Assembly (NCBI GenBank): GCA_031283025.1
Contig: JAITCP010000090.1
Coordinates: 1 to 6,204, forward strand
DNA: 6,204 nucleotides
Source of the DNA: Spirochaetaceae bacterium
GTDB lineage: Bacteria; Spirochaetota; Spirochaetia; Treponematales; Breznakiellaceae
Direction of reading: 5' to 3'
How positions within the stretch are numbered: position 1 is the first letter of the stretch; the number at the start of each line of letters is the position of its first letter. Of this stretch, positions 1 through 5,179 are shown piece by piece. Under the pieces are notes generated by a model. It worked only from the letters and a program-made list of their open reading frames with translations. It was not told where the DNA came from and made no database searches. The position numbers and the translations under genes were made by a program.

Positions 1-810
1 CTGGAAAATGATCCCCTGTCCGTTCATCTGGCCGATTATCCCGAACCGCGGAAAAACCGCCGGGACAAAAATCTGGAATTCAAAATGGCCGCCGTTCAAC
101 ACGCCGTGTCCATGGGCCGGGCGCTGCGTTCGCAGTACAGCATTAAAGTCCGCCAGCCCCTAAAAACGGTGGAACTGGTTACCCGGAACGCGGAAGAAAA
201 AAAGTCCCTTTTGGAAATGGAAGACAGCATCCGGGAGGAACTCAACGTAAAGAACGTGGTGTTCCGGGACAACGAGGAAGACCTGGTTGAATACGAGGCA
301 AAGGCAAATTTCCGGGTGCTGGGAAAAGAACTTGGAAAGGACATGAAAGCAGCGGCGGAAAAGATTGCCGCTTTAAGCCAGAGGGAGATTCAGGGTCTTC
401 TGGAAGGGGCGGCCCTTTCCATTGATTTGGATACGGGGCGGACGGTGGATATTACCGCGGACAAACTTGACATACGCCGTAATGAAAAGGCGCAGTTCCG
501 GGTGCTTAACGAAGGAACCTTGACGGTGGCCCTTGATACGGAGATAAGCGAAGAACTTTCCCGTGAAGGGGATGTGCGGGATTTGATCCGGGGGGTGCAA
601 AACGCCCGCAAGGAATCGGGGCTGGAAGTTACCGACAGGATCATCCTGTACATCCACGGTTCCCCCCGGCTAAAGGACGCGTGGGAAGCGTTTTCCGACC
701 ATGTTGCTTCTGAAACCTTGGCGGTAGTTGTGGAGTGGGGCAAGACGGCAGGAATGATCGAACTGGAAGCGGGGGAGGACAAGTGGTTCATCAAAATAGC
801 AAAGAGTTAA
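1..810 (+). CDS. ileS: Isoleucyl-tRNA synthetase, C-terminal part (5' end outside window)
   Basis: This is the last 269 codons of a cytoplasmic class I aminoacyl-tRNA synthetase that charges tRNA-Ile with isoleucine. The frame is open from base 1, so the catalytic Rossmann domain (HIGH, KMSKS) and the editing domain lie upstream of the window. Visible at the start is the end of the anticodon-binding helical domain, with the family-typical SVHLADYP (residues 7-14 of the fragment) and, further on, MGRALRSQYSIKVRQPL, a very typical IleRS stretch. The roughly 200 residues that follow, rich in Glu and Lys, correspond to the long C-terminal region of the eukaryote-like IleRS class also found in spirochaetes, rather than to the short zinc-binding tail of the E. 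coli type; no CxxC pair is present, which fits. The stop (TAA) is followed without a gap by a lipoprotein gene whose start lies inside ileS. The family assignment is secure; the subclass assignment is from memory of the family. Confidence 0.93.
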   Translation: MENDPLSVHLADYPEPRKNRRDKNLEFKMAAVQHAVSMGRALRSQYSIKVRQPLKTVELVTRNAEEKKSLLEMEDSIREELNVKNVVFRDNEEDLVEYEAKANFRVLGKELGKDMKAAAEKIAALSQREIQGLLEGAALSIDLDTGRTVDITADKLDIRRNEKAQFRVLNEGTLTVALDTEISEELSREGDVRDLIRGVQNARKESGLEVTDRIILYIHGSPRLKDAWEAFSDHVASETLAVVVEWGKTAGMIELEAGEDKWFIKIAKS

Positions 811-1724
811 AAAGCCCGCAGTATCCAAAGATTTATTTTTGGGAATTACTAAAAGTGGTTCCCTTACTCTTTACGGTGTTACTGTTATTCGCCTGCGCGT
901 CCGCTCCCAAGCCGGAAACATTTTATGAGGGCCGCAGCGGTTTTGCCCTCATGGCGGAAGGAGCGGAACTTTACATTACCGCAAAGGTACAATCCGTGCG
1001 TCCCATACTGGATTCACTCACACTGGGCGGCATGAACGGCGGGGAACTAAAAGATTTTCTTGACGTAAGCGATGTCCTTACGGCGGCGTTTTTCCCGCCA
1101 ACCGATGTTTGGCATTTTTACGCCGCCGCGTCGGGCAGTTTTCCCAGCGCCCGCGGGGAAATTTATTTTGGCTCCAGTAAAAGCTGGGAAAAGAAACTTT
1201 CCGCTGCGGGGATGCCTTACTGGTATTCGCCGCAGTCCCGCCTTTCGGTAAGCCTTAATTCCAGGATGGCCTATCTTTCAGACGCTGATCCCTTTGTGCC
1301 CCCGCCGGGCGCGCAGTTTCCGCAAGCCCTTTCCGCTCTGCAAAAAGGGGCGGTTCTTTCCGGCTGGATGAATGATCCTGCCCGCGCGTTTGGCAATGTC
1401 GCAGCGGCTTTTCCGGTGCCCGTTACCATTCCCGCAAAGCGTATGCTCTTTGCCGTGTACCCGGAACCGTCCGGCCAGTACAGCGCCGTACTGCATTTAG
1501 AAACACCCAGCCCCGCTCAGGCCGCCGCCCTGATTAGGGCATTCGCCCTGGCAAAACTCGCTCTTGCCGTTGCGGACTTTAGCGGGGACGAGGAGATAGA
1601 AATCTTGTCAAGGGCTTTCTTTTCACAAACCCCAAAAGCGGAAGGAAACGTGGTAATCCTCAATACCGGAGTAATGGAAGGAAAGAGCGTGGCTTTACTT
1701 TTTAACGCGTTCTCTGTATATTAA
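783..1724 (+). CDS. Predicted lipoprotein, possibly TP0453-like, downstream of ileS
   Basis: A 313-residue protein with a Lys-containing N-region (residues 1-24), a hydrophobic core (VVPLLFTVLLLFA, about 25-37) and a lipobox-like LFAC ending at Cys38, followed by ASAPKP. Phe at -2 is outside the strict E. coli lipobox but acceptable under relaxed spirochaete rules. I chose GTG 783 because GGAGG at 774-778 sits just upstream (4 nt, rather short) and because it gives a normal signal peptide; an in-frame GTG at 735 would add 16 unlikely residues, and GTG 855 would remove the positive N-region. The mature part has alternating hydrophobic stretches, Pro-rich turns (FVPPPGAQFP), and an Ala-rich helix (about 242-262) near the C-terminus. 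I recognise no enzymatic motif. In T. pallidum the gene after ileS encodes TP0453, an outer-membrane-associated lipoprotein with amphipathic helices; synteny and general architecture suggest a relative, but I cannot align them here. It overlaps ileS by 28 nt, so translation is probably coupled. Confidence 0.75.
   Translation: MVHQNSKELKSPQYPKIYFWELLKVVPLLFTVLLLFACASAPKPETFYEGRSGFALMAEGAELYITAKVQSVRPILDSLTLGGMNGGELKDFLDVSDVLTAAFFPPTDVWHFYAAASGSFPSARGEIYFGSSKSWEKKLSAAGMPYWYSPQSRLSVSLNSRMAYLSDADPFVPPPGAQFPQALSALQKGAVLSGWMNDPARAFGNVAAAFPVPVTIPAKRMLFAVYPEPSGQYSAVLHLETPSPAQAAALIRAFALAKLALAVADFSGDEEIEILSRAFFSQTPKAEGNVVILNTGVMEGKSVALLFNAFSVY
1694..1722 (+). promoter_or_regulatory. Possible internal sigma-70-type promoter before fmdB
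   Basis: TTTACT (1694-1699, four of six matches to TTGACA) and TATATT (1717-1722, five of six to TATAAT) are separated by 17 nt. It lies in the final codons of the lipoprotein gene. Transcription would begin at about 1729, the A of the fmdB ATG, which has no visible Shine-Dalgarno sequence, so the transcript would be nearly leaderless. AT-rich gene ends often give chance matches, so this is weak. Confidence 0.3.
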
Positions 1725-1728
1725 AAAT

Positions 1729-2067
1729 ATGCCAACGTATGAATATGAATGTAAATGCTGCGGACACAATTTTGAAGTATTTCAAAGCATGAGTGAAGCG
1801 CCTCTTTCGGATTGTCCCCAATGCGGAAAAGAACTGCGGCGGCTTATCAACGGCGGCAGCGGGGTCATCTTTAAGGGCTCCGGCTTTTATGTAAACGATA
1901 AAAACAAGAGTAACGGCAAAACAGCCGCGCCCAAACCGGAAGACAAGGGCACGGATAAACCCGGCGGCAAGGGGGAAGGAACGGCAAGTGAAGCTAAAAC
2001 CCCCTGCGCTTCCTGTCCTGCCGCCGCCGCCTCAAAGTGCCCGGCGGCGGAAAAAGCCGCAGGGTAG
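1729..2067 (+). CDS. FmdB-family zinc-ribbon protein
   Basis: A 112-residue small cytoplasmic protein. The first 57 residues match the FmdB/CxxC_CxxC_SSSS family: MPTYEYEC opening, Cys8-x2-Cys11, Cys29-x2-Cys32 (one zinc site), and the family-typical FKGSGFYVND at 48-57. Members are often annotated as putative regulatory proteins after FmdB of a formamidase operon, but the real role is not established, so no specific function is claimed. Residues 58-92 are a low-complexity, charged Lys/Gly/Pro linker, followed by CASCP (Cys93, Cys96) and SKCP (Cys104) in an Ala-rich tail; an extra cysteine cluster in the tail is common in the family. ATG 1729 is 4 nt after the lipoprotein stop with no clear ribosome-binding site, so expression depends either on reinitiation or on the candidate leaderless promoter. 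It is followed 8 nt later by another zinc-ribbon gene. Confidence 0.9.
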   Translation: MPTYEYECKCCGHNFEVFQSMSEAPLSDCPQCGKELRRLINGGSGVIFKGSGFYVNDKNKSNGKTAAPKPEDKGTDKPGGKGEGTASEAKTPCASCPAAAASKCPAAEKAAG

Positions 2068-2075
2068 ATGATTCT

Positions 2076-2381
2076 ATGGCCGCCCGTTTTTTTTGCGACA
2101 ACTGCGGCGAAGAAGTAAAAAGAAACGCCAGCCGCTGTTCCCGCTGCGGGCGTTACTTTGCATCCGTCCGCTGCCCCGAATGCGGCTTTACCGGGGAAGA
2201 AAAACACTTTGCAAAGGGCTGCCCCGTCTGCGGTTACTGCGAGGCCAAACAGGAGCCGGATCGATTGCCGCAAGCGCCGTCATCTTTTACAAGGCTGGAA
2301 AACTTACCCCGTTGGGTGTATGTTGTTTCCGCCGTCGGGCTTTTTATAGTCGGATTGATCCTTTATTATAAAATGCGGTGA
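2076..2381 (+). CDS. Small double zinc-ribbon protein with C-terminal membrane anchor
   Basis: A 101-residue protein with four cysteine pairs: Cys7-x2-Cys10, Cys21-x2-Cys24, Cys33-x2-Cys36 and Cys49-x2-Cys52 (plus Cys55). Spacing fits two tandem zinc-ribbon-like units, as in the double zinc ribbon/zinc-ribbon 'YgiT-like' small proteins of bacteria. After a Pro/Gln linker (59-70) comes one hydrophobic helix (about 80-98, WVYVVSAVGLFIVGLILYY) and a short basic KMR end, so it is most likely a tail-anchored inner-membrane protein with the ribbon domain facing the cytoplasm. I chose ATG 2076, 8 nt after the fmdB stop and 11 nt after AGGG (2061-2064); an in-frame GTG at 2037 would overlap fmdB and add 13 residues with no family resemblance. 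The stop overlaps the next start by 4 nt (GTGA, 2378-2381), so it is translationally coupled to the YihY-like gene. Its partner or substrate is unknown; a role in signalling or in assembly of the neighbouring membrane protein is only a guess. Confidence 0.8.
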   Translation: MAARFFCDNCGEEVKRNASRCSRCGRYFASVRCPECGFTGEEKHFAKGCPVCGYCEAKQEPDRLPQAPSSFTRLENLPRWVYVVSAVGLFIVGLILYYKMR

Positions 2382-3739
2382 AACAAATTATTTTGGATAA
2401 ACATAGACAAACGTTTCTTTCCCGTCTTTTTATTTCAGGCAAAACTCTGCTGCAGCGTCTGGTTATTACGCTGCAATTTTTTGGTGAAAACAGCCTGGCA
2501 AACCATGCTTCCGCCTGCGCTTACGGGTTTTTACTTTCAGCCGCTCCTGTTCTTATGCTGTTGTCTTTTCTTCTTTTTTCCGCATTTCACTCATTAATAA
2601 GCGGCGCCAATAATTCTCAGGAAGGAGCGGCTCTGGCGCAGTTAATCGCCAATATTCCCTTTTTGAACGGCGTATTGGACGAGGCCTGGCTTGTAAAGGA
2701 ACTGTCGGCTATTGCGGAAAGCGGTATGCGCCTTCGCGGAATAGCCGGCCTTGTTTCGGCAATCGTTATTTTCTGGTCGGGCAGAATTTTTGCACTTTCC
2801 ATGCAGCGGGGCTTAAAGGTTATTTTTACCGGAACGCAAAAACGGAATCCCCTGTTTGAATTGTTAATCGTCCTTATTGTGGAATTGGCCGTGTTGACCG
2901 GCGCTATATTGATGATCTTCTTTTCCGCAACAGCCCGTAAAATCTATGAATTTTTCGATTATTTCACCAATATGGCATTTTTCCATAATGTACTGTCTTT
3001 AATTAATATCAGGGTTATTTCGTTTTTCCTTTTGATTTTTGTTTTTTATTTTGTCTGCCGTTTTCTTGTTGCCAACGGCCCCTGCCGCATTTCCGCCTTT
3101 TGGGGAAGTTTATGCTTTGCCTTTTCCTATACTGTTTTTTCCCGGATTCTGACCATGTTTCTTGACCAGACCCAATATAATTTTCTTTACGGAGCGCTGG
3201 GCAGCCTTATCTTTTTACTGGTAAATGTGTTTTTCTTTTTTATGTTTTTTTTCTCTTGCGCCCAGCTTACGAAGGTGCTGGATTCCTTTGACGCGCTTCT
3301 TTTTTTACGGCTCAGGCAGGCCAGAATGAATACAGGCCGCCTGGGGCCGGAGCAAAAATTGTTTTATTCAGAAAAAGGAAGACTGCAAAAATACTATCAT
3401 GCGTATCCTGAAGGGGCGGCTATTTTTTCCAAAGGCGAAGCCGGAAACGATATTTTTTATCTGCTTGAAGGCGAAGTAAACGTATTTATGTCGGATGCAG
3501 GTGAAAAACCAATTACTATGCAGCGAGGGGCTTTCTTTGGCGAGATGGGGCACCTCCTTTCTGAAAACCGCACTGCGACTGCCAGGGCAAAGACCGCTGT
3601 TACGGCCCTTGTTTTGCCGCCCCCTCTGTTTGATGAAATGTTAAAATACGATACGTCCCTGGACAGAACGATCCTGGAACACTTGTCCCGGCGGCTAAAG
3701 CTAAGGAACGAACAGTTTGACGAGCTGGTCAAACAATAG
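2378..3739 (+). CDS. YihY/BrkB-family membrane protein fused to a cyclic-nucleotide-binding domain
   Basis: A 453-residue inner-membrane protein. Residues about 30-300 match the YihY/BrkB (formerly 'RNase BN') family: six hydrophobic segments at about 44-70, 121-145, 160-183, 213-232, 240-258 and 270-296. The hallmarks are ACAYGFLLSAAPVLMLLSF in the first helix and YGALGSLIFLLVNVFFFF in the last, where the usual GAEL is CAQL. The molecular function of the family is unsettled; the RNase BN name was a misassignment. Residues about 325-445 form a cyclic-nucleotide-binding domain: PEGAAIFSKGEAGNDIFYLL, then GEVNVF, and a phosphate-binding cassette FFGEMGHLLSENRTATARA with Glu389 and Arg398 in the positions that contact the ribose 2'-OH and the phosphate in CRP-like domains. 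No DNA-binding helix-turn-helix follows, so it is not a transcription factor. GTG 2378 overlaps the previous stop by 4 nt; TTG 2393 is an alternative. Hairpins directly follow the stop. The gene is rich in T-runs, as expected for Phe-rich membrane segments. Confidence 0.88.
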   Translation: MKQIILDKHRQTFLSRLFISGKTLLQRLVITLQFFGENSLANHASACAYGFLLSAAPVLMLLSFLLFSAFHSLISGANNSQEGAALAQLIANIPFLNGVLDEAWLVKELSAIAESGMRLRGIAGLVSAIVIFWSGRIFALSMQRGLKVIFTGTQKRNPLFELLIVLIVELAVLTGAILMIFFSATARKIYEFFDYFTNMAFFHNVLSLINIRVISFFLLIFVFYFVCRFLVANGPCRISAFWGSLCFAFSYTVFSRILTMFLDQTQYNFLYGALGSLIFLLVNVFFFFMFFFSCAQLTKVLDSFDALLFLRLRQARMNTGRLGPEQKLFYSEKGRLQKYYHAYPEGAAIFSKGEAGNDIFYLLEGEVNVFMSDAGEKPITMQRGAFFGEMGHLLSENRTATARAKTAVTALVLPPPLFDEMLKYDTSLDRTILEHLSRRLKLRNEQFDELVKQ

Positions 3740-3774
3740 ACTTGTTCAAGAACCCGGTTGGTTCTTGAACAAGT
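3740..3774 (+). terminator. Perfect 15-bp hairpin directly after the YihY-like stop codon
   Basis: Arms 3740-3754 and 3760-3774 are perfect reverse complements (ACTTGTTCAAGAACC and its partner) around a 5-nt loop, CGGTT. The stem starts on the base after the TAG. There is no T-run after it (AAGTTAAGC follows), so it is not a classic intrinsic terminator on its own; it may act with the next hairpin, protect the 3' end, or be a DNA site. Each arm contains its own small palindrome (GTTCAAGAAC, GTTCTTGAAC). Confidence 0.6.
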
Positions 3775-3777
3775 TAA

Positions 3778-3804
3778 GCAAAATACTGCGTATTTTGCAG
3801 TTTT
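3778..3804 (+). terminator. Probable intrinsic terminator of the ileS-to-yihY-like unit
   Basis: An 8-bp stem GCAAAATA/TATTTTGC (3778-3785 and 3791-3798) with loop CTGCG, then AG and TTTT (3801-3804). The stem is AT-rich and the T-tract short, so alone it is weak, but it comes 3 nt after a strong 15-bp hairpin and ends the only long operon to its left. Together the two are the most likely termination region. Confidence 0.5.
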
Positions 3805-3808
3805 AATA

Positions 3809-3919
3809 GGAGGCGCACATAGAATAAAAGCGGAGGTGGGTGTCCTCAGCAACACGCCTTACAGAATGGAAGGCGTGTTGCTGAGGACAGGTCCCACCAT
3901 TATTTTGTAGTGCGCCTCC
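3809..3919. repeat. 111-nt nested palindrome between the two operons
   Basis: Working from outside in: GGAGGCGCAC (3809-3818) pairs with GTGCGCCTCC (3910-3919), 10 of 10. Bases 3819-3827 pair with 3900-3908 mostly by A-T and wobble pairs, with A3909 bulged. An asymmetric internal loop follows (AAGCGGA, 3828-3834, against A3899). GGTGGG (3835-3840) pairs with CCCACC (3893-3898), with GGT (3890-3892) bulged. The core is 20 perfect base pairs (3841-3860 with 3870-3889) around a 9-nt loop, ACAGAATGG. A structure this long is not random. It resembles a small non-autonomous palindromic element (MITE-like or REP-like), or a structured RNA. AATA occurs on both sides (3805-3808 and 3923-3926), too short to count as a target duplication. 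I see no protein gene in it. Confidence 0.8.
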
Positions 3920-4052
3920 CCCAATAATTAGAAACACACGGCTGTTGTTCCGGCAGGGTAAAAGACCGGAGCGTTTGCTTGATAGCGGGTATATTTGCGG
4001 GGGGCGGGATGCCTACTACCCACTGCCCCGTCTTTATAGTATAGTAAAGACC
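3920..4052. other. Leader region of the prs-argA unit
   Basis: About 130 nt separate the palindrome from the prs start. It contains a G-rich run (GCGGGGGGCGGG, 3997-4008) followed by GCCCCG (4024-4029), which could pair partially, and GGGTA/TACCC (3987-3991, 4017-4021), two mutually competing weak stems. I recognise no riboswitch class. The in-frame TTG at 3945 is not a credible start. The only clear element is the dyad next to the ATG, listed separately. Confidence 0.4.
4030..4051. promoter_or_regulatory. Dyad GTCTTTA-N8-TAAAGAC abutting the prs start codon
   Basis: GTCTTTA (4030-4036) and TAAAGAC (4045-4051) are perfect inverted repeats around TAGTATAG; the ATG begins at 4053. The centre contains TATAGT twice in overlapping register (4035-4040 and 4040-4045), either of which could be a -10 box with transcription starting at or near the ATG, but no good -35 box is seen 17 nt upstream. 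The only ribosome-binding-like bases (AAAGA) lie in the right arm. It could be an operator over the promoter or an RNA hairpin masking the start. Confidence 0.45.
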
Positions 4053-5156
4053 ATGAACGAGTTTGTCATTACCGCTACCAGGACGATGAAGTCCTATGCC
4101 GCCGGGGTGGCGGAATCGGTGACAAGGTTTTCCAGCTTTTCTTCCATTGTACCGTCTATTTATGGCATAAACTTACTTGACACGGACCGCTTTGCGGACG
4201 GTGAAAAGGAAATATCCATTCGTTCCTCCATACGGGGAAAGGATGTTTTCCTTTTTGCAAGCTGCGCCCGCAATGAAGCGGGCCTGAGCGTCGATGAAGC
4301 CAAGATAGAACTGTACCATTCGGTGGATGCCCTTAAGCGGGCCCAGGCAAGGGAGATTATTATTTTTGAGCCCTATATGTCCTGCTCCCGTTCAGACAGA
4401 ACCACCCGGCGCAATTCCGTAGGACTGTGGACGCACCTGAAAATTCTTTCCGCCCTGGGGGCGGGCCATTTTGTAACCTACCAGCTTCATTCGGACAAAT
4501 CCCAGGCGATGATCGATCCTGTCCGCTGCGTTATTGACGACATTCCCGCCCTGACGCTGCTAAAAGAGCGGCTCTGCGACGTGTATATCCGTAACCTGGA
4601 TACCCTGCAAAAAACAGTGCGGCGCAGTTGGGTTTTTTGTTCCGTAGACGCTGGGGGTGAAAAACTTGCCCGGCGTTTTGCCAATTCCTTTGGAGTGCCG
4701 CTCGTGGTAGCGCACAAACACCGGGATTATTCCCGGCGCAACACTGTTGAGTGCATCAACATCCTTTCCGCTGCACCGGTAGAGGGAAAGGTGCTGTGGG
4801 TAGTGGACGATATGGTAGACACCGCCGGTTCCGTAGAGGCGCTGATCCGCGCCCTGGCTCCCATGAAACCGGCGGAGATTAACCTTATAGCGGTACATCC
4901 GGTCTTTTCGCCCCCTGCGGCGGAACGGCTTACAAAGCTGCACAATGAGGGCCTCCTTAGCCGCATTGTCGTTACCGATACGGTAAACTGTTCCCCTAAC
5001 GGGGAAGAGGCCGTTCCCGGCCTGGAAATAGTTCCCTCCATAGACCTTTCCGCAAAAGTCATACAAACAATAGTTTGCAACGCGTCCATGGCGAAATTGC
5101 TGGAAGATTTCGATGCGGAAGCATACCTTGGTACCCCTTCCCTTTTTAATGTATAA
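4053..5156 (+). CDS. prs: Ribose-phosphate pyrophosphokinase (PRPP synthetase), divergent
   Basis: A 367-residue cytoplasmic enzyme that transfers pyrophosphate from ATP to ribose 5-phosphate, giving PRPP for purine, pyrimidine, NAD, histidine and tryptophan synthesis. Motifs in order: RFADGE (46-51, ATP-contacting FSDGE), SRSDR (112-116, usually ARQDR, with the conserved Arg113 kept and Gln replaced by Ser), QLHSD with catalytic-region His146, VDAGG (198-202, usually PDxGG), the flexible-loop Lys222 and Arg224 in HKHR, and the PRPP loop VVDDMVDTAGS (250-260). All main catalytic residues are present, so it should be active. It is about 50 residues longer than typical 315-residue enzymes, through a short insertion near 72-88, other internal loops and a C-terminal extension (about 346-367). 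ATG 4053 was chosen because it puts RFADGE at the usual distance from the N-terminus; an in-frame TTG at 3945 would add 36 residues that do not resemble the family. No good Shine-Dalgarno sequence is visible. argA follows 23 nt later. Confidence 0.92.
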   Translation: MNEFVITATRTMKSYAAGVAESVTRFSSFSSIVPSIYGINLLDTDRFADGEKEISIRSSIRGKDVFLFASCARNEAGLSVDEAKIELYHSVDALKRAQAREIIIFEPYMSCSRSDRTTRRNSVGLWTHLKILSALGAGHFVTYQLHSDKSQAMIDPVRCVIDDIPALTLLKERLCDVYIRNLDTLQKTVRRSWVFCSVDAGGEKLARRFANSFGVPLVVAHKHRDYSRRNTVECINILSAAPVEGKVLWVVDDMVDTAGSVEALIRALAPMKPAEINLIAVHPVFSPPAAERLTKLHNEGLLSRIVVTDTVNCSPNGEEAVPGLEIVPSIDLSAKVIQTIVCNASMAKLLEDFDAEAYLGTPSLFNV

Positions 5157-5179
5157 TTCAAAAGGATGATGATCTCTAA

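Noticed and set aside
735..782. Earlier GTG start for the lipoprotein
   Set aside because: Would put 16 more Gly-rich residues before the signal peptide and overlap ileS by 76 nt; GTG 783 has GGAGG just upstream.
2378..3739. Reading the YihY-like protein as ribonuclease BN
   Set aside because: That annotation was a historical misassignment; the true RNase BN is the RNase Z-type protein ElaC.
3836..3910. A 24-codon frame (GTG to TAG) inside the large palindrome
   Set aside because: It lies wholly in the inverted repeat, so its open state follows from the stem sequence; the GGAGG overlaps the start and the product has no recognisable feature.
3805..3926. AATA target-site duplication around the palindrome
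   Set aside because: Four A/T bases on both sides of an AT-rich gap can arise by chance; noted but not used as evidence of transposition.
3740..3930. CRISPR array
   Set aside because: The three inverted repeats differ in sequence and length; there is no direct repeat with regular spacers.
3945..4052. TTG-initiated N-terminal extension of prs
   Set aside because: Residues do not resemble the family, and the ATG at 4053 gives the normal spacing to RFADGE.
4560..5066. A 168-codon antisense frame
   Set aside because: Shadow of prs, whose catalytic motifs on the + strand are unambiguous.
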